Positions 1 to 5,491 are shown, counted from the stretch's first letter. The stretch is DNA of 6,586 nucleotides from Chloroflexota bacterium (GCA_016200725.1 JACQEE010000198.1:1-6586), one strand, 5' to 3'. The notes: generated by a model not told the origin, from the letters alone. Numbers and translations are program-made.

Positions 1-1523
1 GCACCGTCGTCAGCAACGCCTCGGCCCGCGCCTTCACCGACGAGGAACTCGTCCCCAACCTCGATATGGTCATCTCCATCAGCAACCGCGGCTACGCGAA
101 GCGCCTCGTCATGGACGCCTATCGCATCCAACGGCGCGGCGGCATGGGCGTCCGCGGCATGATCACCCGCGAGCAGGACGTCGTCGAACACCTCGCCATC
201 GCCGATACGCACGACCACGTGCTGTTCTTCACCAACAAGGGCCGCGTCCTGCACACGAAGTGCTTCCGCATCCCGCAGGAGGCGACGCGCGCTGCGAAGG
301 GTACGCCGCTCATCAACATCATCCCCGTGCTGCCCGACGAACGGGTCACCGCCGTCGTCGCCACCAAGGAATTCGATGGCGACTCCTACCTGTTCATGGC
401 GACGAAGAACGGTCGTGTGAAGCGGACGCAACTACAGGAGTTCGCCTACGCCGTCGAGCGCACCAAGGGCATCATCGCGATGCGCCTGCCGCCGGGTGAT
501 GAACTCGTCTCTGCGCGCATCGTGAAACCCGGCGAATTCGTCGTCGGCGTCTCGCACCAGGGCAGGGCCGTCCACTTCTGCATCGACGAGGTTCGCGCCC
601 AGCACCGCTCCGCCGCCGGCGTCCGTGGCATGCGCCTCGACAAGGGCGACCGTCTCCTCGGCATGGACGGGGTCACGCCGGACGCCTACCTCCTGGTCAT
701 CGGAACGCACGGCCTCGGCAAACTCACCAAGTTGGAGAACTACACCACGCACCACCGCGGCACGCACGGCGTGCTCACGCTGCGCATCACGCCCAAGACC
801 GGCCCCATCGCAGCGGCCCGCGTCGTCCACCCCGACGAAGAACTCATCGTCATCTCGCGCAACGGCATCATGCTCCGCACCCGCCTCGACGAGGTGCGCG
901 TCACTGGCCGCACCGCCCAGGGCGTCCGCGTCATGAACATCGACGCCGGCGACTCCGTCGCCTCGATCGCTTCCTTCAACGCCGAGCAAGGCGCAGCCCC
1001 CAATGGCAACGGTACGCCGAAGGCTCTGCCCTCTGCTGCCGCCGCTTCGGACGACGATAAGGACGCTAAAGAAGCGACCATCGAAGAGATCGACGATGCA
1101 GAGGAAGGGGCCAAGCCCAAGCGCGGCAAGGCCAAAGCAGCAGTTGAGGAGAAGCCAAAAGCGAAGGCGGACGCCAAAGCCGAAGCCGTCGAAGCGAAAG
1201 CAGAGGCCAAGGCGGAGGTGAAGGCGCCCCAGGTCAAAGAGTCCAAGCCCAAACCTGCAGCCAAAGTGAAGGCGGTCACAAAGCCCGTAGCCAAGGCGAA
1301 GGCGGTCGCCAAACCCACAGCCAAAGCAAAGGCGGTCGCCAAGCCAGCGCCGAAGGTTGCGGTGAAACCGAAGACCGCGGCGAAGGCAAAGAAGGCAACG
1401 CCCGCACGCAAAGCGCCAACCGCCAAAAAGGCTGTCGTGAAAAAGGCCGCACCCAAGAAGGCAGCGAAACCGGCCAAGGCTAAGGCGGCGAAGAAGCCCA
1501 AAGGCCGCGGCAAAAAGAAGTAG
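1..1523 (+). CDS. gyrA: DNA gyrase subunit A, C-terminal part (5' end outside window)
   Basis: The reading frame is open from base 3, and the N-terminal winged-helix/tower/active-Tyr part lies upstream. GyrA and GyrB form gyrase, which introduces negative supercoils using ATP; the GyrA C-terminal domain wraps the DNA. I number residues from the Met at 66. Six pinwheel blades run to about residue 307. Each has the repeating pattern of a hydrophobic strand, then N/H-x-G-x-hydrophobic (SNRGYAKR, TNKGRVLHT, TKNGRVKRT, SHQGRAVHF, GTHGLGKLT, SRNGIMLRT). A GyrA-box, QRRGGMG, is at residues 22-28 and points to GyrA rather than ParC; the usual final basic residue is Met. Residues 308-485 form a non-globular tail: an Ala/Gly/Ser linker, an acidic patch (about 329-348), then some 135 residues dominated by Lys, Ala and Pro, ending GRGKKK. 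This tail is much longer than the short acidic tail of E. coli GyrA. A strong terminator follows the stop. Confidence 0.95.
   Translation, partial: TVVSNASARAFTDEELVPNLDMVISISNRGYAKRLVMDAYRIQRRGGMGVRGMITREQDVVEHLAIADTHDHVLFFTNKGRVLHTKCFRIPQEATRAAKGTPLINIIPVLPDERVTAVVATKEFDGDSYLFMATKNGRVKRTQLQEFAYAVERTKGIIAMRLPPGDELVSARIVKPGEFVVGVSHQGRAVHFCIDEVRAQHRSAAGVRGMRLDKGDRLLGMDGVTPDAYLLVIGTHGLGKLTKLENYTTHHRGTHGVLTLRITPKTGPIAAARVVHPDEELIVISRNGIMLRTRLDEVRVTGRTAQGVRVMNIDAGDSVASIASFNAEQGAAPNGNGTPKALPSAAAASDDDKDAKEATIEEIDDAEEGAKPKRGKAKAAVEEKPKAKADAKAEAVEAKAEAKAEVKAPQVKESKPKPAAKVKAVTKPVAKAKAVAKPTAKAKAVAKPAPKVAVKPKTAAKAKKATPARKAPTAKKAVVKKAAPKKAAKPAKAKAAKKPKGRGKKK
1272..1361 (+). repeat. In-frame 30-bp tandem repeat in the gyrA tail (3 units)
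   Basis: Three adjacent 30-bp units (1272-1301, 1302-1331, 1332-1361) each begin GCGGTC and encode ten residues: AVTKPVAKAK, AVAKPTAKAK and the more degenerate AVAKPAPKVA. The unit length is a multiple of three, so gains or losses of units would keep the frame. This is the most regular part of the Lys/Ala-rich tail and suggests the tail grew by slippage or unequal recombination. Confidence 0.85.
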
Positions 1524-1542
1524 TCTTTAGTACGCCGAAAAG

Positions 1543-1570
1543 AAAAGCCCCCGGAAGTCCGGGGGCTTTT
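1543..1570 (+). terminator. Intrinsic terminator of gyrA, probably bidirectional
   Basis: A perfect 12-bp stem (1543-1554 with 1559-1570) closes a 4-base AAGT loop. The GC core is GCCCCCGG/CCGGGGGC, and the right arm ends in TTTT, followed by CCTTT. The left arm begins with AAAA, so the minus-strand transcript also has a U run after the hairpin. It lies 20 bp after the gyrA stop and between two convergent genes, so it could also stop transcripts of the flavin reductase gene. Confidence 0.92.
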
Positions 1571-1629
1571 CCTTTCTCTAAAGGCTACTGGTGCTTGAGT
1601 TCCCGAAACGAAGGCGACACCCTCACTGA

Positions 1630-1669
1630 TTCCCTGAGCGGCGCGAAGGGCCTCATGCCCCGCAGGGAA
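1630..1669. repeat. Imperfect inverted repeat, nested hairpin
   Basis: TTCCCTG (1630-1636) is the reverse complement of CAGGGAA (1663-1669). Inside it, GGGC (1648-1651) can pair with GCCC (1657-1660). It lies just past the 3' end of the minus-strand flavin reductase gene and has no U run, so it may be a 3' UTR structure or a dispersed repeat rather than a terminator. Apart from this and the terminator, I see nothing in 1524-1691. Confidence 0.45.
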
Positions 1670-1691
1670 CAGCGCCACGCTGCCAAGCGCC

Positions 1692-2186
1692 CTACACCTT
1701 CGGCGGCAGCACCTCGACGTACTTGCCTCGGTGGAACACGAGCGGCTCGCCCCCGTGGTCCTGGATATCTTCGACCTTGCCCACGAAAATCGTGTGGTCC
1801 CCGGCGAGGTGCTTGGCGACGATCTCGCAGTCCATCGCCGCGCAGGCACCCTTCAGCGTCGGCTGCCCAAGGCGGCTCACGCCAAACTCGAACGGCGGGT
1901 TCTCCTTCGAGTCGCTCTTCGCAAAGAACCGAGACGCGTCGCTCTGGTGCTGCGCGAGAAAGTTCATCACGAACCGCTTCCCCTTGCTCAGGATCGGGAA
2001 ACTACGCGACTTGTGGTCCACGCACACCAGCACGAGGAACGGCTCGAGGGACACGGAGCACACCGAGTTCGCCGTGATCCCGTGCACCGCATGGTGCGTG
2101 TCGTCCTCCCAGAACGTGATCACGCTCACGCCGGTCGGGAAATGCCCCCACACCTTGCGAAAGAGCTCCTTCGTCGACTCTGCCAT
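1692..2186 (-). CDS. Flavin reductase domain protein (HpaC/NtaB-like, split-barrel FMN-binding)
   Basis: The 164-residue product fits the flavin reductase-like domain family (PF01613 type). These proteins reduce FMN or FAD with NAD(P)H and pass the reduced flavin to a partner monooxygenase; some members act as FMN-dependent oxidoreductases themselves. Visible hallmarks are FPTGVSVIT at residues 16-24, the flavin-binding GITANSVCSVSLEP at 36-49, the strand LVLVCVD at 51-57, GDHTIFVGKVED at 129-140 and the terminal PLVFHRGKY at 148-156. The length is normal for a single-domain member, and no signal peptide or membrane segment is present, so it should be cytosolic. The start is supported by AGGAG six bases upstream and by a promoter about 40-65 bp upstream. 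The gene is transcribed away from the luciferase-like gene, a natural candidate partner. The specific electron acceptor cannot be read from the sequence. Confidence 0.92.
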   Translation of the reverse strand: MAESTKELFRKVWGHFPTGVSVITFWEDDTHHAVHGITANSVCSVSLEPFLVLVCVDHKSRSFPILSKGKRFVMNFLAQHQSDASRFFAKSDSKENPPFEFGVSRLGQPTLKGACAAMDCEIVAKHLAGDHTIFVGKVEDIQDHGGEPLVFHRGKYVEVLPPKV

Positions 2187-2192
2187 GTACGG

Positions 2193-2197
2193 CTCCT
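2193..2197 (-). promoter_or_regulatory. Ribosome binding site of the flavin reductase gene
   Basis: AGGAG on the minus strand lies six bases before the ATG at 2184-2186. This is the only good Shine-Dalgarno near the start and fixes it. Confidence 0.8.
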
Positions 2198-2224
2198 CTC
2201 GAACCGCCAGATGTAACGCGGCCC

Positions 2225-2253
2225 ATCATAGGGGACGCGTATTTCGTTGACAA
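2225..2253 (-). promoter_or_regulatory. Sigma70-type promoter of the flavin reductase gene
   Basis: On the minus strand, TTGTCA (2248-2253) and TATGAT (2225-2230) are separated by exactly 17 bases, and each matches the consensus at five of six positions. The predicted transcription start, near 2218, gives a 5' leader of about 32 bases containing the AGGAG site. It is the best promoter-like sequence in the window. Confidence 0.72.
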
Positions 2254-2273
2254 TAGCGCCCGCCTGCATCGCC

Positions 2274-2302
2274 TAGGCAGCACCGCGTTGCGGCGTTATG
2301 AT
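2274..2302 (+). promoter_or_regulatory. Candidate promoter of the luciferase-like oxidoreductase gene
   Basis: TATGAT (2297-2302) is a good -10, and TAGGCA (2274-2279) is a weak -35 (four of six) with 17-base spacing. The -35 overlaps the perfect palindrome GCCTAGGC (2271-2278), and CCGC-gtt-GCGG (2283-2293) lies between the boxes; either could bind a regulator. A second exact TTGACA at 2247-2252 has no suitable -10 at normal spacing. The transcript would carry the whole G-rich hairpin at 2322-2350 in its leader. Confidence 0.45.
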
Positions 2303-2321
2303 GGCCGCGCTCTTCGATCTC

Positions 2322-2357
2322 CCCCTTCCCTCTCAGGGAAGGGGCAGGGGTTAGGTT
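2322..2357 (+). repeat. G-rich palindromic (REP-like) element at the oxidoreductase start
   Basis: CCCCTTCCCT (2322-2331) and AGGGAAGGGG (2335-2344) form a perfect 10-bp stem with a CTC loop, followed by CAGGGG and TTAGGTT. A close relative at 3275-3318 has the same arm and the same TTAGGTT end, so this is a dispersed repeat family. This copy ends one base before the GTG start of the next gene. Four closely spaced G runs on the sense strand could form a quadruplex. Confidence 0.8.
2346..2350 (+). promoter_or_regulatory. Probable ribosome binding site inside the repeat
   Basis: AGGGG sits eight bases before the GTG start at 2359 and is the only Shine-Dalgarno-like sequence at normal spacing. 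It belongs to the 3' flank of the palindromic repeat, so the repeat seems to provide the site. An in-frame TGA at 2299-2301, with no other likely start between, supports this start. Confidence 0.5.
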
Positions 2358-2358
2358 C

Positions 2359-3222
2359 GTGCCTGAACTCGCCCTGACCATCCATCCTCGCCCCGGCCAG
2401 ATGCGCGCCGTCCAGGACATGGCTCGCCGCGCCGAGGAGGCCGGCTTCACCGGCGTCTCCACGCCCGAGGCCACGATGGACAGCCTCATCGTCTCCACGC
2501 TCGCGGCGACGGCCACCAAGCGCATCCACATCAGCACCGCGATCACCAACGTCTACTATCGCCATCCCGCGATCTGCGCTCCTGCCGTCTCGCACATCCA
2601 CGAGGTCTCTGGCGGCCGCTTCATCCTCGGCCTCGGCACCAGCCATCGCCTCATCAACGGCCCGCGCGGCATCGACATGGGCGCTCCTATCAGTACGATG
2701 CGCAACTACGTCGAGCAATTGCACAAGTTCATGCCCGCCTCCGGCGGCCCGCCCATCTACCTGGCCGCGCTGCGCAAGGGCATGGCCCGCCTCTCCGGCG
2801 AGGTGGCCGACGGCGTGCTCTTCAACATGGTGCCGTTGAGCCGGTTCCCCGAGGCCATCGCCGCCGTCCGCGAGGGTGAGCGCAAGGCGAAGCGCGGCCA
2901 GCACACGCGCATCGCCTCACTCCTCGGCGCCTGCGTCTCCGACGACCTCGAGCAGGCCGAGGCCGCGGGCGCAGCCTGGGCCGCCAACGACGAGTCCGCC
3001 GCCATCAAGGCCGTCGACGACCCGATGGTGGACGAGTTGTTCATCTACGGCCCGCGCGACCGCTGCCTCCAGCGCCTCGACCACTGGCGCTCCACCGGCC
3101 TCGAGTTGCCCATCGTCTCGCCGCGCAGCCTCACCGGCGACGTCACCCAGGGGTTCGAGGACGCGCTGAAGGGCTTGGCGCCGAACGCCAGCAAGCAACC
3201 AGCGACTGAGAGGAAACGCTAA
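2359..3222 (+). CDS. LLM class (luciferase-like) F420- or FMN-dependent oxidoreductase
   Basis: The 287-residue product has the bacterial-luciferase-like TIM barrel (PF00296 type). These enzymes use reduced FMN with oxygen, or coenzyme F420, to oxidise or reduce small organic molecules. Visible features are the first strand LALTI (residues 4-8), ARRAEEAGFTGVSTPEA (22-38), a conserved stretch over about 52-82 (KRIHISTAITNV, HPA, SHIHEVSGGRF), the cofactor-loop motif GLGTSH (91-96), PPIYLAAL (131-138) and the C-terminal VDELFIYGPRDRCLQRLDHW (224-243) ending in LPIVSP (250-255). The GLGTSH form is common in proteins annotated as F420-dependent, but the divergent flavin reductase favours FMN; the sequence does not settle it. 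At 287 residues it is slightly short for the family but not broken. The GTG start keeps the first barrel strand; the next Met, at residue 15, would remove it. Substrate unknown. Confidence 0.9.
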   Translation: MPELALTIHPRPGQMRAVQDMARRAEEAGFTGVSTPEATMDSLIVSTLAATATKRIHISTAITNVYYRHPAICAPAVSHIHEVSGGRFILGLGTSHRLINGPRGIDMGAPISTMRNYVEQLHKFMPASGGPPIYLAALRKGMARLSGEVADGVLFNMVPLSRFPEAIAAVREGERKAKRGQHTRIASLLGACVSDDLEQAEAAGAAWAANDESAAIKAVDDPMVDELFIYGPRDRCLQRLDHWRSTGLELPIVSPRSLTGDVTQGFEDALKGLAPNASKQPATERKR

Positions 3223-3227
3223 TCTTC

Positions 3228-3256
3228 TGTAGGAGCGCATTTTAAATGCGCCCACA
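3228..3256. repeat. AT-centred palindrome after the oxidoreductase gene
   Basis: GCGCATTT (3235-3242) and AAATGCGC (3244-3251) are inverted copies around one central T. The symmetry continues imperfectly outward to TGT (3228-3230) and ACA (3254-3256). It starts five bases after the stop codon and has no U run, so it may be a small dispersed palindrome (MITE- or REP-like) or an mRNA-stabilising hairpin rather than a terminator. Confidence 0.6.
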
Positions 3257-3274
3257 GCGCCGGGAATCATCACC

Positions 3275-3318
3275 AACCTATCGCCCCTTCCCTTGAGGGA
3301 AGGGGAGGGGGTTAGGTT
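3275..3318 (+). repeat. G-rich palindromic (REP-like) element before the aminotransferase
   Basis: CCCCTTCCC (3284-3292) pairs with GGGAAGGGG (3297-3305) around TTGA. An outer stem, AACCTA (3275-3280) with TAGGTT (3313-3318), frames it. It matches the element at 2322-2357 in its arms and its TTAGGTT end, in the same orientation. The sense strand has the G runs GGG, GGGG, GGGGG and GG, so a quadruplex is possible. Confidence 0.8.
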
Positions 3319-3320
3319 AT

Positions 3321-3327
3321 AAAGGAG
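3321..3327 (+). promoter_or_regulatory. Ribosome binding site of the aminotransferase gene
   Basis: AAAGGAG lies four bases before the ATG at 3332, two bases after the palindromic element. It decides the start and means the Lys/Ala-rich N-terminal extension is translated. Confidence 0.8.
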
Positions 3328-3331
3328 CCCC

Positions 3332-4762
3332 ATGACCCAGAAGCAACGCCAGTCCGCAGCGACCGCCTCGCCCGCCAAGCGCGCGAAGCCGGCCACCGAC
3401 CCCGCGCTCAAGCCGGTTTCCTCGAAGTCCGCGATTCCCCTCGAGGACTTCCGCAAGATGATCCCGCGCTCCGTCGCCGCGCAGAAGCGCACCGACAAGT
3501 ACATCTCCGGCGGCTCGACTCGCGGCCGCGTCCCTCCCAACGACCACCCGGTCTACATCGACCACGGCGAGGGCTGCTACGTCTACGACCTCGACGGCCA
3601 TCGCTACATCGATTTCATCAACTCCTCGTTCGCGCTGCCCCTCGGCCACAACTGGCCCACGATCCGCGAGGCCATCAAGGAGCAGGTCGAGAACGGCACG
3701 TTCTTCACCGCGGCGACTGAGACCGAGGCGCAACTCGCCGAGTTGCTCTGCAAGCGCATCCCCTCCTTCGAGCGTATGCGCTTCTCCTGCTCCGGCACCG
3801 AGGCCACGATGTTCGCCCTGCGCGGCGCGCGCGCCTACACCGGAAAGCGCAAGATCGCCAAGATGAAGGGCGGCTTCCACGGCACCAGCGACTACTTCTC
3901 CACCAGCATCGGCATCATGTCCAGCGGCGTCCCTGACGATGGTACCTACGACGCCACCAAGACCGCCGCGCTGGGCATCCCGCCCGACATCCTCGAGGAC
4001 GTCATCCTGCTGTCGTTCAACAACAGGAAGTTCACCGAGCAGCAGATCGAGAAGCACAAGAACGAACTCGCCGCCGTCTTCGTCGAGCCGGTCATGGGCG
4101 CGGCGGGCATGATTCCCCCGAAGGACAACTATCTCCAGTTCCTCCGCGACATCACCAAACGCTACAACATCCTGCTGGTCTTCGACGAGATGATCAGCAT
4201 GGGCATCGCGGCCGGCGGCGCGCAGGAGCACTACGGCGTCACGCCCGACATGACTTGCTGCGGCAAGGTGATCGGCGGCGGCATGCCCATCGGCGCGATC
4301 GGCGGCAGCGAGGCGGTGATGGAGGTCTTCGACTCGCGCAAGCGCACGCCCTACGTCAACCACGGCGGCACCTTCGCCGGCCACCCGCTCTCGATGGTCG
4401 CCGGCATCGCCCAGCAGACCAGTTGCACGCCCGCCGTCTACAAGAAACTGCACAAGCAGGGCGAGTACCTGCGCGGCAAGATCAACGAGCTCTTCGAAGC
4501 CACGAAGGCCCCAATGACCGTCGTCGGCGTCGGCCAACTCTTCTGCTTCCACGCCACCGGCGACGAGGTGATCAACTTCGAGACGGCGCAGAAGGGCGAC
4601 GGCATGCGCGTTTGGAAAATCCTCGACTCCATGACCCGCCAGGGCATCCACCAGGTCAAGACCTCCCGCGGCTCCACCAGTTACCCCATGGAGCAAGAGC
4701 ACCTCGACGCCTATGTCAAAGCTATGGAAGTCGCGCTCTGGGAGACGGGCACGATTAAGTAG
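3332..4762 (+). CDS. Class III PLP-dependent aminotransferase, HemL-like but diverged
   Basis: The 476-residue product belongs to the class III aminotransferase family (PF00202 type), which moves amino groups using pyridoxal phosphate. Visible landmarks are VYDLDGHRYIDF (84-95), LGHNWPTI (104-111), the phosphate-binding SGTEATM (154-160), FHG (182-184), EPVMG (252-256), DEMIS (285-289, Asp285 contacting the pyridine nitrogen), the Schiff-base lysine Lys312 in GKVIGGGMPIGA, and GGTFAGHPLSMVAG (345-358). The overall layout resembles glutamate-1-semialdehyde 2,1-aminomutase. However, the region where HemL has its conserved C-terminal segment reads as a different sequence (about 436-454, HQVKTSRGSTSYPM), and there is an extra Lys/Ala/Pro-rich N-terminus of about 35-50 residues. 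I therefore infer an aminotransferase of unknown substrate, not the haem enzyme. It may be co-transcribed with the oxidoreductase gene across the 109-bp gap. Likely cytosolic. Confidence 0.9.
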   Translation: MTQKQRQSAATASPAKRAKPATDPALKPVSSKSAIPLEDFRKMIPRSVAAQKRTDKYISGGSTRGRVPPNDHPVYIDHGEGCYVYDLDGHRYIDFINSSFALPLGHNWPTIREAIKEQVENGTFFTAATETEAQLAELLCKRIPSFERMRFSCSGTEATMFALRGARAYTGKRKIAKMKGGFHGTSDYFSTSIGIMSSGVPDDGTYDATKTAALGIPPDILEDVILLSFNNRKFTEQQIEKHKNELAAVFVEPVMGAAGMIPPKDNYLQFLRDITKRYNILLVFDEMISMGIAAGGAQEHYGVTPDMTCCGKVIGGGMPIGAIGGSEAVMEVFDSRKRTPYVNHGGTFAGHPLSMVAGIAQQTSCTPAVYKKLHKQGEYLRGKINELFEATKAPMTVVGVGQLFCFHATGDEVINFETAQKGDGMRVWKILDSMTRQGIHQVKTSRGSTSYPMEQEHLDAYVKAMEVALWETGTIK

Positions 4763-4829
4763 GTGCGTTACAGCACGTCATATCCAGAAGCCCGTGACGC
4801 GCTCTCAACCCAGAGGTGGCCGCTTCTAT

Positions 4830-5354
4830 ATGAAAGATAAGGATAGACAGAAGGGCGCACCCACGGAAGCAAAAGTGAGCAGCGTTTGGTTGTGCTGCTG
4901 GGCAACTCTTATCCTCGTCGGTCTCGGTATATGTTTCATCACGCAGTTTAGTGCGCCCGCATGGCTCATTAAAGTTGATCCGCATATCGTCGCAACCCGT
5001 TGGCCTCGTCTGATCGGAATCTTCCTAATAACTGTAGGTTTTGGAAACACAGTCATTCTCCTTGGAATGCACTGGCTCCGTTCAAGATATGACGTAACAA
5101 TAGGTCACTGGGAGGCAACGGCGTACTTAGGTATGATGGAGTCGGTTTTGTACCCTGCCTCTTGGCTAGCGGCTAAGCCAGAATTCATCCCGATTTGGCT
5201 GGCACTTAAGGCTACGGCTGGGACGCGGTTGTGGCCAGAGAATCGGGCAGGCAAGGGTTCGAGCTTTCAAGTTTTTCTGATTGGCAACGGCTTATCGATT
5301 ATCAGTGGTACTGTAGCGTATGGGTTCATGCGCGCATTCGTCTTGGCACCCTAA
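4830..5354 (+). CDS. Small integral membrane protein of unknown function
   Basis: The 174-residue product begins with a charged, lysine-rich cytosolic-looking N-terminus (residues 1-17). Hydrophobic, probably membrane-spanning segments follow at about 19-39, 60-82 and 147-169. A fourth, weaker one lies near 97-113 and contains Glu104, and there is another hydrophobic stretch at 118-130. Notable short motifs are MMESVLYP (102-109), IWLALK (122-127) and FLIGNGLSIISG (149-160). The spacing of an acidic residue, WLALK and FLIGN resembles uncharacterised membrane proteins found in varied bacteria, but I cannot name a family with confidence. The start was chosen at the ATG after GAGGT (4813-4817, 12 bases upstream). 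A longer frame reaches back to 4713, but it overlaps the aminotransferase gene and adds an Arg-rich stretch that looks non-coding. Composition and codon use differ strongly from both neighbours, suggesting acquisition. Function unknown. Confidence 0.75.
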   Translation: MKDKDRQKGAPTEAKVSSVWLCCWATLILVGLGICFITQFSAPAWLIKVDPHIVATRWPRLIGIFLITVGFGNTVILLGMHWLRSRYDVTIGHWEATAYLGMMESVLYPASWLAAKPEFIPIWLALKATAGTRLWPENRAGKGSSFQVFLIGNGLSIISGTVAYGFMRAFVLAP

Positions 5355-5400
5355 GTCCTGGAAATACGGTAGCAAGGTCGAATCATGAGCGGCGAATTTT

Positions 5401-5424
5401 CGGGATGCAATCCCGTCGGACGGG
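5401..5424 (+). repeat. Two overlapping, mutually exclusive small hairpins
   Basis: CGGGAT-gca-ATCCCG (5401-5415) and CCCGT-CGG-ACGGG (5413-5424 core, with flanking C and G) compete for the shared CCCG. They lie between the membrane protein and amidohydrolase genes. No U run follows either, so this is weak evidence for termination or attenuation. Confidence 0.35.
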
Positions 5425-5440
5425 TCCCCTAGCGCCGCAC

Positions 5441-5469
5441 ATGACAGTGAGCAGAGTAAGACTTCAAAT
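5441..5469 (+). promoter_or_regulatory. Candidate promoter of the amidohydrolase gene
   Basis: ATGACA (5441-5446, five of six matches to the -35 consensus) and TCAAAT (5464-5469, four of six) are 17 bases apart in the AT-richer intergenic region. The predicted start near 5476 leaves a leader of about 16 bases that would still contain the weak AGGT site at 5481-5484. In an AT-richer tract a chance match is possible. Confidence 0.32.
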
Positions 5470-5491
5470 TCGCAAACCATAGGTTCACCCC

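Larger units (their letters stand above)
4763..5491. other. Lower-GC island between two GC-rich genes
   Basis: From the aminotransferase stop to the amidohydrolase start, base composition falls towards an even AT/GC mix, with codons such as ATA, AGA, CTA and CTT that the neighbouring genes largely avoid. The change is abrupt at both gene ends. The island contains one membrane protein gene. I found no transposase, tRNA or convincing direct repeats at its edges, so recent transfer is an inference from composition alone. Confidence 0.6.

Noticed and set aside
740..1849. Long open frame on the minus strand, antisense to the gyrA tail and the terminator
   Set aside because: It is a low-complexity Ala/Phe/Ser translation of the opposite strand of the Lys/Ala-rich tail, crosses the terminator and overlaps the reductase gene in another frame. 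No domain is visible.
2247..2252. Exact TTGACA as plus-strand -35 of the oxidoreductase gene
   Set aside because: No acceptable -10 lies 16-18 bases downstream. The overlapping minus-strand TTGTCA has a good -10 at 17 bases and explains the sequence better.
3317..4702. 461-codon open frame on the minus strand opposite the aminotransferase
   Set aside because: It is a GC-rich shadow full of Ala, Val, Asp, Gly and Leu with no motif, while the plus strand has all PLP-enzyme landmarks.
4713..4829. Upstream extension of the membrane protein to an earlier ATG
   Set aside because: It would overlap the aminotransferase end, adds an Arg-rich stretch that looks non-coding, and lacks a better ribosome binding site than the ATG at 4830.
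5231..5482. Small plus-strand open frame overlapping the end of the membrane protein gene
   Set aside because: It overlaps in another frame, has no clear ribosome binding site and no recognisable features.
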